A DNA stretch of 64,000 nucleotides, from the NCBI GenBank assembly GCA_004154925.1, contig QJNS01000122.1, positions 1 to 64,000 of the forward strand. The letters run 5' to 3'. This stretch comes from Monosporascus cannonballus (taxonomy: Eukaryota; Ascomycota; Sordariomycetes; Xylariales). The notes under the pieces are model-generated. The model was given only the letters and a program-made list of their open reading frames with translations, made no database searches and was not told the origin of the DNA. The position numbers were made by a program, and so were the translations under genes. Positions 12,993 to 23,793 of this stretch are shown here, in pieces; position 1 is the first letter of the stretch, and the number at the start of each line of letters is the position of its first letter.

Positions 12993-15900
12993 ATGGCGAC
13001 CGTACCGTTAACGCCCTTAGTTATCTATAAGGGACCCAAGAACTGGGACCGCTTTAAGGGCGAATTCTAATTTAAAACGTACGCGCTTAATATTTGGGAT
13101 TTTATTAACCCTAATCAATTATTTCCGCAACCTGTTAAACTAACAGAACCCGACATAACCTTTTATCCTAAAAAACGAATTCGTTATACGACGCAATTTA
13201 ATACCCTATTATCGTTCTTATCGTCTGGAAAAACTACCGAAAAAATTAATTTTACGGAATATCTAATAAATACCCTTAAGATAACGACCGAAAATAAATA
13301 AGCTTATAATTAAGATTTTGCGACATATATTTTTTAAAAATTGAAAATACGATACTTTTCGCAAAAACATTAACGACCTAACAAAATAAATTTTAGAATT
13401 AATATTTCTAATAATTAGAGAAACGAATTTCCTACTTAGACAAAACGTACGGAAATGGTACGCCAAACTGGCCGAATTAGGCAAAATGTACGATAGTAAG
13501 TTTTTGATTAATACTTAACGAAAATATCGCGAAACGTTAAAGTAAATATCGAAATCTGGCAAAAAATTAAACGAATAAATCGTAAAATGGTAAAAGATTA
13601 TAGCCTTAGGATAACGATATAATGGTTCAAAAACGAAAATAACAATTATATAAATTAATAATCTATACATAATATTAGCTCTTGTAATTAGGATATAGAT
13701 TATTATTTTTTTAAATAATAAAAAAGATCGAAATCGATAACAGTACGATTAATTTCCAAAAAATAACAGTTAATTTTTTGGATTATTAGGTTATAACCTA
13801 TTTCTTGTTAACATCACAAAATATTAAAATAACGTTTTTAACTTTTTATAAAGTTCCGGCAAACCTATTTATTTAAGATAATTTTAATTAAGAAAAAACC
13901 AAATTTATTAATCCTTAATTATAAGGGAAAACTTCGGTACGAAAGTAAAAACGAAATAGTCGTAAAAATTTTTATTCGAACCAAAACGTTAATAAAAAAA
14001 GCGTAACGAATTAAATACTTACAGTATTCGTTATAAAGCTTATTTAAATCCTTATTATATTTTACCTTAATATTTTATATATATTTTTAAGAAGGCTTTA
14101 ATACGTTTCCGTTTTAATAACAAAATAATAAAATTAATTTATTAACGATTTATCTTTAATTAATTCTTAAAAAAAGAAATTAAACGGTTGTCGAAAAGCA
14201 TAAAAAAATTAATTATCCAAAAAACGGAATAATTCTTAAAGGAAATAAAACGGATATTAACGTACTTTTTTAATTAATTACGCGCGCGGCGTAATAAACG
14301 TTTCGTTTTACTTTTTAAAGAATTTCTTTATCTTGGATTTAGGATCGACGATATATATTTTCAATATAATTCATAAATTTCTTAATTATAAATTTACCGT
14401 ATAAAGCGACGGAATATACGTAAGTAACAATTTTGTTCCGATTAATAGTTACGAAAAAAATAAATATGTTATTTTAAAGCCTTGACGACATAAAGGCGTT
14501 ACGTCTATATAATATAACTTATTACAAAAATTTTAAATATAATTTGGTATTACTTTAATAATTCCGAAAAAACGTATTAATGGGATAATAAAGGGATTAA
14601 TTATTATATTCGAAATAAATATAATTAAGTTATTATTATATTAATGAATAAATTTAATAAATTTATTTTTAAAAATATCAACGTAATAACTTTTAACGTA
14701 ATATTTACAGCTTATAAACGAAACGTTAATTTAAGGATTACAAAACCATTACGTACCGGCGATAAGATTATATGGTATTTACGCCTAAATTATTTAGATC
14801 CTAAAATAATCGCTTAATTTCCGTCCTATATAAGGGGGGTATGATTAAAAGGCTTTATAACGGTCAAATTTCAAGCTTGCAGCAAAATAAAGGCTAAAAG
14901 ATAAATACGTTATATATTAAAAGAAAGGGTTTTCCGATTAGGCCAAAAAATAATTATCGACTTTACGGATTTCGAAAAAAAAAACCCGAAAGGATATAGA
15001 TATATAATATTCGTTACCGATAGGTACTTCAATTATATTTAAGATATTTACTTTCAAAACCGAAAACAAAATATTTTAATTAATATATTCCGATATTTTT
15101 AAGCGTTTTTAAGAATTAGGACAAAATCCTTTTATAAGTAATTAAATATAATAACGAAATCTGAAAAAATTATTTATTTCGAAATATATTATAATCGCTT
15201 CTTTTTAAATATTAAACTGGAATTTTTAATATTTTATATTTAAGCTTAAAATAAAAGTGCAAAATATTTAAGGGATATAATTAAGAAATAAACGACCGTA
15301 ATGCAAAATAGCATTAAGTTATTTTTATTTTTAATCGTATATATTTTTAAAGCGGTAATATACTTATATAACTATATCTTTAAATACGGATTTTTTTAAC
15401 AAAGCCTATACGAGATTTATTATATTTATCTGGCGTATAAAAACGGTATTGCAGTATTTAATTATAAGCTTTAATAAGTTAATTTACGAATTTACGGCTA
15501 TATGGCTTATGTTATAACGAAAACCGTTATAAAGAAAAAATAAAGGTTTTAAAAATTAAACCTAAAAGTTTAAATCGGTTATTTTGTTAGTTACCGATTA
15601 ACAAATATTTACGAAATTTGAAACTTTTTAACCAATAAGGTTATCGTTATTCGAAACGTATAATTTAACGAAAAAGTTACCTTTTTTGGGGATATTAAGA
15701 ATTTTAAGAATAATTTTTTTTATATTAACGAAAACAAGTGGTAAGGTATTTTTCGACAAATATTTATATCTGATCAGGCTATATATTGCATAAATATTTA
15801 TATACAAAAGAAAAATAGAAATTTAAACAGAATAAGTTAATTACCGATTGGACCGGAAACTTTAGAATAAAATGGTACTAACGCAAAAAATATATAGGAT

Positions 15901-18050
15901 AAATAAGAATAAGCTTATTTATAAAGGATTAATTACCTTTATACGACCGTTATATTCGAATTATTCCTATTTTTTTAAATTATTTCCTCTTTTAATATCT
16001 ACTTTAATAATTATTACGATTATTACGCCGACGGAAGAAATAAAAGTAGTCTTAAGTTCTTGTTATATTATTTAACCCAAAATAATAATAGAAAACGTGG
16101 CACCCCACGGGTTATAAATATAAGCTTTTTATATGTTTCGTACCGAAATAGTATTATGCGAAACAATTATAAGATATAGTAAGCCGCTTTTAACATAAGA
16201 CAGTTAATTTATTTTGTAAGGACTTTCGATAACCGGCCGGTAAGCTGCGAAAATTTAAAAAAATTAATTATTCGAAATATGCGCCACCTTAATCGCAAAA
16301 GCTTTAATTTATTAATATACGAAAAAATATCCAAATCGTAAAACCGGATATATAAACGTAATTTACCTTTACTGCCACAAAGCTATAAAAAGCTAAATAT
16401 ATATCTGTTACAGCAAAGGCTTTTCAAAGCCGAAAAGATTTATTTACAAAATTATAAAAATATATAATTTTAGAAAATTATTAATTAATTTTTTATTAAA
16501 AGAAAATAAGTTTTAAAATATATATAGATATACGTTTATAAATTCGATAAAAACGGCTGGTTGTAAAAATACAAAATACGATTTGTAATACGTAATAATT
16601 AATAATTAAAAAATACGTATAATAATATATATATATTTATATTTGCCAAAATATTTTTTTAACGTTAATTATTATTGCAACCCGATTTAATTCAGAACTT
16701 AAGCAATATAACGTTATTAACGCTTTTGTTTACGCGAATTTTCCTTACGACGTATATATGAAAACGCCCTTAAGGCATTTATATCGTAATAAAATTTTAC
16801 GGATTAAAAAAACCTTATACGGCTTAAAGGAATTACCGTTATTATAATAAAAAAACCTTACCAACATATTAAAGGATTTAGGATTTAACCCCATTCCTTA
16901 TAAACCTTATTATTTCTTTCGTTAAAGAATATTTTTTTTATGTTAATAATATTATCGTTACGTATCGTAAAAAAAGTTAATATTTCATTAATTAAACGAT
17001 TTAACAAATTCAAAAACGATATATTTTTTTAAAAGGTAAAAACCTTTAATAATTCCTTGGTATCGAAATAATTAAAAATGGCGTTAAGCGGAAAATCTAA
17101 TTATTTTAATTTAATTTTATAAATAAATTAATTAACCTTATTTTTAAAAAATGGCTAAATAATTTTCTAAATACGTTAATAATTACTTTTAAATTATTAC
17201 CCAACTTTAATTTAACTTATTTAAGTTTAATTAATAGCTATCAAAAAAAATAAATTTAATTTTATACGTAATAATTAATACTTAACCCGATATATCTTTT
17301 ACCGTATCCCGATTAGTACGATTTAACTTAAACCTAAATACCGTTTATTATAAAACGGTAAACCGGGTTATATTTTATTTAATTAAAACCAAAATATAGG
17401 CTTTGCAGTTCGGCAACGAAAATTTGATAAATATATAAAACGACGTTTTTTTTACGGATAATACCATCGACTAAAAAAGTTCCTAAATATACGTTATAAA
17501 ATTATTTAAAAAAATAATCGAATAAAAAGCAAATAAATAAAATATAATAATTATTTTTATAATCAAAACAAAATTATTATTTTTTGTATAAATAGCCAAA
17601 AAAACTTTTTCTATTTTCCGACTAATTATTAAATGGGAAATCGATTTAAAACCGGAATTACTAAATATATGGTACGATAATTTATAAATCATACGACTTA
17701 TTAATACGAATATGGTCCTTTTTGTAACGAAATTACGATATATTAACATATATAATTATTAGTTACGAAAGGTAATAAATTAGGACTTAATTAAAGTGGA
17801 TTATATACTTATATGTAATATGTTAATAGACGGATTAATAAAAACCCTACCAAAAAAGGCCTTTAGACATTTCAAAGAATAGCTAGGATTAATAGATATT
17901 ACGGAAGCCCTTGAATAACGGAAAAATACTTTACGGGTGATTTTAAAGGCAGAACTAGCCGATCGGGAGGACTTAATCGCTGGAGGAAAGGTAAAATGGA
18001 TAACTGCAGCTTTAGGAAGTGGTAAAAAGTGATAATTAACGCCCTAAATG
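12993..18050 (+). pseudogene. CP1 copia gag-pol polyprotein, RIP-inactivated
   Basis: An intact start (MATVPLTPLVIYKG...) opens a copia-type gag. Integrase core at about 14955-15150 (DFTDF... FVTDRY, then a DNGNE-like site). Reverse transcriptase at about 16700-16960: VINAFVYANF...DVYMKTP and TLYGLKE are recognisable, but YVDD at 16939-16950 reads YVNN, so both catalytic Asp are lost. RNase H at about 17280-17480 (PDISFTVSRLVRFN, then FFTDNTID for FADN). The stretch after 17850 has few stops. Order IN before RT identifies Ty1/copia. Many TAA/TAG codons make it inactive. Confidence 0.9.
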
Positions 18051-18062
18051 TTTCGAGGTGTT

Positions 18063-18071
18063 AAGGGGGTG
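18063..18071 (+). other. Polypurine tract of CP1
   Basis: AAGGGGGTG immediately precedes the 3' LTR, where the plus-strand primer for reverse transcription is expected. Confidence 0.75.
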
Positions 18072-18234
18072 TGTCAGCTAGCCAAGGTGTGCTATAGCAC
18101 ACCAAATACGGAAAGGTCACCTTCTGAACGGAGTATATATACTCCGTTCCTAAGCTACACTAAAGCTGTACGCGTTGCGAGAGCGCACGCAATTAGCTGA
18201 ATACAACAACAACTGATATCCCCTATATCTGACA
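18072..18234 (+). repeat. CP1 3' LTR, barely RIP-mutated
   Basis: 163 bp, TGTCAGCTAGCC to ATATCTGACA, followed by the GTACT duplication. It keeps its TATA palindrome GGAGTATATATACTCC (about 18137-18152). In sense orientation it lies 234 bp upstream of the P450 start codon, so it could act as a read-out promoter. Confidence 0.95.
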
Positions 18235-18242
18235 GTACTCGT

Positions 18243-18306
18243 GGGTCCTTGGCAAGACCTAATAGGTACCTAATGGGTCCTTGGCAAATCCGATGGGTAC
18301 CCATCA
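18243..18306 (+). repeat. Two 32-bp direct repeats with GGTACC palindromes
   Basis: GGGTCCTTGGCAA recurs exactly 32 bp apart (18243 and 18275), each followed by a GGTACC/GGGTACCC palindrome. Further GACCCATGGGTC and GGGTACCC palindromes follow up to about 18345. It fills the space between the copia TSD and the P450 gene and may carry promoter sites. Confidence 0.7.
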
Positions 18307-18468
18307 GGACCCATGGGTCTTCGTGGGTCACCCACGGGTACCCATTCCCTCACCCTATGTATGTGTAAACGGTGTGCATATCAATATCACGAAAGGTAGA
18401 GACAGAGGGACAGAAAGGCCCTCGTTCATCTTTATCATTAACTTTCCTGAAGAAGTTAGCGGACAGCT

Positions 18469-20308
18469 ATGGCACTGCTGAGTAGTAGTAGTAGTAGTAA
18501 CCTACTCGTCTCTACTGTGGCCGTGGGCCTCCTGGCCTACAACCTCATCACGTGGTTCCTCCGGTGGCGGCGGCTTCGTCATATCCCAGGACCTCCGGCC
18601 GCGGGCTGGAGCAAGCTATGGCTCCTCCGCCACGTGGTCTCTGGCAGGCTGTGCACAAAGCTCGAAGAGCTCTCCGGCAAATATGGTAAGTAATACCCAA
18701 GCAGTCTAGCCGATGCCTTGTGTATGTAGCGCCTCGAACAAACTAACGGGACTGTCGCGTGTACTACCCAGGCCCTCTAGTCCGAATCGGCCCTGACTGG
18801 GTCATCTGCAGTGACTCAGACGAGATCCGGCGCATCTGGGGCCCGCGATCGGGGTACTACCGCGCGGACTGGTACCGGGCGACGCGGCTGAGCCCGGACG
18901 AGGAGAACGTGCTGACGATCGTAGACGACAAGGCGCACCACCAGCTGCGGAGCCAGATCCAGCCGGGCTACGCGGGCAAGGACCTGGATAGCCACGAGCC
19001 GCTGGTAGACGCCCAGATCCAGAAGCTCGTCGCTCTACTAGAGCGCAAGTACCTCTCGACCACCGCGGTCACGCGCCCCTGTGACCTCGCCCGCACCATG
19101 CAGTACCTGACCCAGGACACCATCACGGCCGGCGGCTTCGGGCAGGCGCTCGGCTACCTGGACGCCGACAGCGACATCTATGGCGTCATCGAGGCCAGCG
19201 AGGCGCCCCTCCTGCCCGTGCACATCCTCCCCTTCGTCCCCGTCCTCCAGATGGTTGTCTCGAGCTTCCTCTTCCGCCCCTTGCTCCCCAAGCCGACCGA
19301 CAAGCACGGCGTCGGTCGTTTCCTCGGCGTCATCAAGAGGTTCGTCGACGAGCGCTACGACGGCGTCCCCGATTCCGACCCGGACCCCGACCCCGAACAC
19401 AACAATGCCGCCGACGGGGGGAAGAAGCAGAACACAGTAAAACCCGTCCGCAGGAGCGACATCCTGCAGACGTTTGTAGACTCGGACCTGCGGCGCGGGC
19501 AGGTCGAGTCCGAGGCCCTCGTGACGCTGTTCGGTGGGACCGACACGACGGCCACGGGCCTGCGCAACACCATCTTCTTCCTCACGGCGAACCCGACGGC
19601 GTACCGGGCGCTGCAGGCGGAGATCGATGAGGAGATGGCTCGGGCCCGGACCAGCAAAAATGATCCCGACCAACTCGACGACAACGAGGGCGCAATCATC
19701 CCCGATCGCCAGGCCCTCCGACTCCCGTACCTGGCGGCCTGCATCCGCGAGGGCCTGCGCCTGTGGCCGCCGATCATGGGGGTCATGGGCAAGCAGAGCG
19801 ACCGGGACGACGTGCTCTGCGGGCAGCGGGTACCGGCAGGGACCAAGGTGGGCTGGGCGGCGCTGGCGGTGATGAAGGACCAGCGGGTCTTCGGCGACAA
19901 CGCCGACGTCTTCGAGCCGCGGCGCTGGCTCGACGCCGACCCGGCCCGCCTGCGCGAGATGGAGGCCGCCTACGGCCTGGCCTTCGCCACCGGCAGCCGC
20001 TGGGAGTGCCTCGGGAAGAAGCTGGCGTATGTCGAGCTCCGGAAGGTCATCTTCGAGGTACGTGACATGCATACATACATACATACATAATATCCTATCC
20101 TCTCCACCCCTCCTCCATGATACAGCTAGTCAGTGTGTGGTACTGGGGGTTATGCTAACTACCATGGTTTTTTCTGTAGCTCTTTCGCCGGTTCGATTTC
20201 GCTATGGTGACGCCGATGGAACCATTCCAATGGGTCAACCATGGGTTGACCGCCCAGCATAACATGAAGATAAGAATTACAAAGAGGGTTCTTGCAGGCG
20301 GCGCGTAG
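18469..20308 (+). CDS. Cytochrome P450 monooxygenase (3 exons, 543 aa)
   Basis: Exons 18469-18685, 18772-20057 and 20180-20308. Both introns are GT-AG with CTAAC branch sites near their ends, and joining them restores the frame exactly (KYG|PLVRIGPD; VIFE|LFRRFDF). The N-terminal anchor (about residues 12-31) is followed by the Pro hinge IPGPP (39-43), so it is an ER membrane protein. I-helix GGTDTT 327-332, K-helix ExxR 399-402 (EGLR), FEPRRW 453-458, heme loop FATGSRWECLG with ligand Cys485. It should hydroxylate or demethylate a small molecule using a P450 reductase; the substrate cannot be read from sequence. The RWECLGK loop resembles pisatin-demethylase-like fungal P450s. It is convergent with the MFS gene and far richer in GC than its surroundings. 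It looks intact. Confidence 0.93.
20068..20091 (+). repeat. CATA microsatellite in P450 intron 2
   Basis: About five CATA units directly after the 5' splice site. Together with the AGT run that encodes Ser5-Ser10 (18481-18500), it is the only microsatellite in the gene. Confidence 0.8.
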
Positions 20309-20664
20309 TTGAGTTTCTGCATGCTAATGGTGTGGGAACGAATTCGGAAATATTAAAAAGACATCTAAGATTGTCACACTTACTAAGGAGCAGATGCACA
20401 GCTCTTGAGGGTATATTGACTTGTCTAAAGCTAGGAAGCGTTGATCCCACTTGTTGTGGGCGATCCACTGATATAGGGCTCCGGGAAGGAATAACAATCA
20501 CCCGAAGACCCTAACTAGGGGTGCCCTTTTCCATGACAAAGATGGTTTCGCAGATAGTTCCATCTTTCTCTTGCTTGAGGCAGTAACTACGGGCGCAATA
20601 CAATTGAATAGTGGAAAAAAAAATTCGTAGTCAATTATATAAACCATGGTCTTTTAACTCACGA
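20309..20664. other. Convergent intergenic region
   Basis: 356 bp between the P450 and MFS stop codons, expected to hold both 3' UTRs. I see no further gene; the short frames here have no recognisable composition. A short A-run lies near 20615. Confidence 0.7.
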
Positions 20665-22811
20665 TTATGATCGAGGCGCGCCTTGATTTTCTGTCATCCC
20701 ATCGAGTTCTATAAAATTCTCATTCGCCGTACTGCGCCGCTGTAGTGTCGCCGTCTTTTCCCTATCTACTCCTAGCACGGCGCCCTCGGTCTTGGTGCTT
20801 AGGTAGTGGGCTCGAACAAAGAGGCTCAGTATCGCCGATAATCCCGCTAATGCCACATACTGGGAGTAACATGCAACGTTAGCAAAGAGAATAGCTCAGG
20901 GGCGATTAGTACAAGGGACGCCCCTGGATCCTAGGCGGCAAATCCGGATGAGCTACCACATACCATGGTCCACACCTTCCTCATCGAATCAAAGTAGGCG
21001 TTTCTTACAATCATCTGCTGGTCTGGTCCAAGAGTCCCAATGCGTTCAACATTGGCAGAAGCCTGATTACCATTGAACTGTTTAGCCAGTTCCGGGCCGA
21101 GCTGGTCAATCAGCAGAGGATTCGCGGCGGACATCTCATTCTGAAATATCACACCACTGACTACAATGGACACGGCGGTCCCAATAGACCGGACGAAGCT
21201 CATCGTCGCGATGACAGCTGCTGTGTCCCGAACCGTGGTAGCAGCTTGCGCAGCAAGGATGGGTGCCTCGATATTGAGTCCGACTCCGACGCCTGCGAGA
21301 ATTTCGAATATGAACAGCTTAGCTAGGTTCTGCTCGAACTCGAGGTCGATGAATAGCCCGGTCCCGAGAACCAGAGCTATTTCCGCCGCGTACATGAGCG
21401 GCAAGTACTTCCCGGTCTTCTGGATGAATACCCCCCCGCAGGCCGCCGCTAGAGAACAGGAGACGATGAGAGGGATGAGGTAGACACCCGAACTGAGCGC
21501 ATTTGCGCCTAGCACGGACTGGGAGTAGAGAGGTAAGTAGTAAGCAAGTCCTATGTAGACGTAGAAGATAGATGTAAATACGCCATAGGCGGATACCGTG
21601 GATAAAGACGAGAAAAGCCTCAGGGGAATGATGGGGTTGATGGCGAATTTCCACTCGTTGAGAAGGAAGACGCCAAGAACCACGATCCCAAATACAATAA
21701 GGCAGATGATCGTAGTAGATGACCAGGGAAAGGTGACGCCGCCGAACTCCAGACCAAGGAGTATCATCAATGCCCCGCCGATAATGAGCAAACTGCCAGT
21801 CCAGTCAATGGCCTTTAGTCCCGCCAGCACAGGTGTATGGGGGGTTGTGACATTTAGGAAGAAGAGCAGTACGAAGAATACGACTGCACCGATGGGCACT
21901 AATAACCGTAAGCGATGGGGTTGCTATCATATTACGGGCTGTACTATGGGTCGGTAGAAGACTTACGGTTAATCCAGAAGCACCACCGCCAGCTAATCCA
22001 AGTCAGCATAAAAGGGTACAGTAGAGGACCAGGAGAGGCAACGTCAGAGAACTCACTTGAGCTGTGTCGTAAAGACACCACCCAAAACAGGGCCAACGGC
22101 ACTCCCAACCGCCCAGATGATGGAGGTGATGGCGAGATACAACCCGCGGTCTCTTAACGAGAAAGTGTCGCAAATGATGGCATTGACCATCGTTCCCATG
22201 CCGGACGCACCGACACCCCGGACGGCCCGACCAACAATCAGGGCGTCCATCTGTGGCGAAAGAGCGCAGAGCAAGCTGCCCGCAAGGAAGATAAAGACAG
22301 CGGTGAGCATGATAGGTTTCCGGCCCCAGATATCGGCGACGGAGCCCCAGACTGGAGTTACAGCCGTGTTGGCCAGCACGAAGGCGCTGCCGATCCAGAC
22401 GTACCCATCCACAGACTGGAAGGAAGCAACAATAGCAGGAATGGCGGGAGTCACGATGGTGAGGTCCAGCGCCGATAGCAGGACGGATAGGCAGAGCGGC
22501 ATCATGATCAAGGCGATGGTGGCTGGCGACTGCTTCTTCTGTTGCTCTTGAACCGCTGGGTCCTCCTGGGAGTGCCGGGATGGAGCTGGAGGCTCAATTT
22601 CTGGGCCCTGAGGTTCACTCGCCAGAACACGGTCGCCGGTTGTCACAGTCCTGGCTGAGCTCGCGTCGGCGTTATGGGTGTCTATCTTGAGCGGGCTCTT
22701 CACATCATCGGTGGAGGCTGTGGTTGCGACAACGGTCTCAACCATGGTGGCAGTACCGTTGTTGCCAGCCGACGAAGCGGAAGTGGGAAGGGATTTGAAC
22801 GACCGTGGCAT
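20665..22811 (-). CDS. MFS drug/metabolite exporter, DHA2-like (4 exons, 636 aa)
   Basis: Exons on the minus strand: 22811-22057, a 26-nt micro-exon 21992-21967, 21898-20964 and 20859-20665. The introns (64, 68 and 104 nt) are GT-AG; the last has a GCTAAC branch site. The micro-exon supplies NWRWCFWIN, joining QL to LPIGAVV as in the family; the last exon supplies the final helix and tail (MYVALAGLSAILSLFV). An N-terminal hydrophilic stretch of about 94 residues precedes the first helix. Motifs: LDLTIVTPAIP (115-125), motif A GSVADIWGRKP (156-166), GRAVRG (194-199), motif C GSAVGPVLGG (236-245). The length suits a 14-helix plasma-membrane proton antiporter exporting toxins or metabolites. It probably serves the product or substrate of the adjacent P450; that link is inference from position. 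Confidence 0.92.
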
Positions 22812-23793
22812 GATCTAGTCAAACACAGAATGTACGTGCTCAATTTTATACTGAATTTCACCTGAACAAACAATTACAAGTAGAACGATGAATGAACTTG
22901 GCTTGTCAATTTGAAAATGACTGTTTCATCCGAATTTGATGTGCTCAATCGCTTACCTAATACAACCTGGCAGGGGTAGGGAGAAACACAGGCAAGAACA
23001 ACGAACGGCGGTTGGGGGTTGGGGTTGGTCCGGACAGCCAATATCCCATACTGCGTGACCAATACCTACCTAAGGTAGGTACTTATTAATGTATGTAATA
23101 TTATTTCTCAGCCTGGCTCATGTTACCCGCACAGGCGGGTTACATTGAACAACATGCCACATGCATCCTTGCGCGGGCGGGACATATGTCCAAAAAGGGG
23201 CACCCGAAGCTGTCGTGGCCTTTCCAGGTAAAGATCGACACTTTATACGGTAGCATAGGCACCCATCCTGCCTATGTAATATCTCATGTGTAGGATCACG
23301 TTTTATGCTTTGAGGCGGTATACGGGTTGTGCACATTTTTCTTGCAAATTCCAGAAGACCAAAGGTGGGATGAGAGCGATGGATTTGTTACAGGATTCAC
23401 AGGATTTAAAACAACTCTACTTGATCCACTCCATGGCCACTAGACCGCACAACCTCGGATTTGAAGCTTTCACCACAGCCCATAATACACGCCAATAACT
23501 GATAATTATGGCCTTCTCATATAAGCAAGTGCGACGCTGAAAGTCACATATCTCAAGCGAGCTATCGTGCTATGAGATCATAAGATTAAGATCAACGCGC
23601 CAGATTTATGTACCTACGGCTAAGAAGTATTTCCAACTGTCCATAACATCCACTGGTGGCCGAACAAATGGGAAGGTGCCAAATTTAAAATAAATCATCG
23701 GCTGGAACGATGAATCATAAGCAGGAAATATATATATATATATATACAGGTCTACAATAAGGAACTGGTACTGCCATCAGATTTAGATTTAGT
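22812..23793. promoter_or_regulatory. Upstream region of the MFS gene, no gene seen
   Basis: About 1 kb of mixed-composition DNA holding the MFS promoter. Several GC-rich CGG/CCG clusters lie at about 23125-23190, and an AT dinucleotide run lies near 23728-23746. Short open frames occur on both strands but have no start context, introns or composition supporting a gene. No binding site can be assigned with confidence. Confidence 0.5.
23063..23081. repeat. Perfect 9-bp-arm palindrome TACCTACCT-A-AGGTAGGTA
   Basis: Two complementary 9-bp arms around a single A, about 250 bp upstream of the MFS start codon. It could be a dimeric regulator site or a short dispersed palindrome. Confidence 0.85.

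Larger units (their letters stand above)
5492..18234 (+). mobile_element. Ty1/copia retrotransposon CP1 (TSD GTACT), split by G1
   Basis: LTRs of 163 bp (5492-5654 and 18072-18234) and perfect target duplications GTACT (5487-5491 and 18235-18239) define the element. The gypsy element G1 with its TSD occupies 5734-12961, so the copia element itself is about 5.5 kb. Gag starts with an intact ATG at 12993, and integrase, reverse transcriptase and RNase H follow in copia order. RIP has destroyed the frames over most of the length, but the last 0.4 kb and the 3' LTR are hardly mutated. Confidence 0.95.

Noticed and set aside
18281..18481. 66-codon frame upstream of the P450
   Set aside because: Lies in the repeat-rich promoter/5' UTR and overlaps the P450 start; no protein-like features.
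19038..20084. 348-codon frame on the minus strand across the P450 gene
   Set aside because: Shadow of the GC-rich P450 coding frame. The P450 motifs and splice joins are on the plus strand, and this frame shows no family resemblance.
20665..20856. Separate small membrane protein
   Set aside because: It is the last exon of the MFS gene: a GTATGT donor at 20963 and a CAG acceptor before 20859 join it in frame.
20931..21899. Separate 322-codon MFS gene starting at a GTG
   Set aside because: It is the third exon of the four-exon MFS gene running into intron 3; the true acceptor lies inside the GTG.
22874..23498. Three short frames (22874-23062 minus, 23118-23336 minus, 23286-23498 plus)
   Set aside because: No domain, no start context, mutually overlapping or in the MFS promoter; expected by chance.
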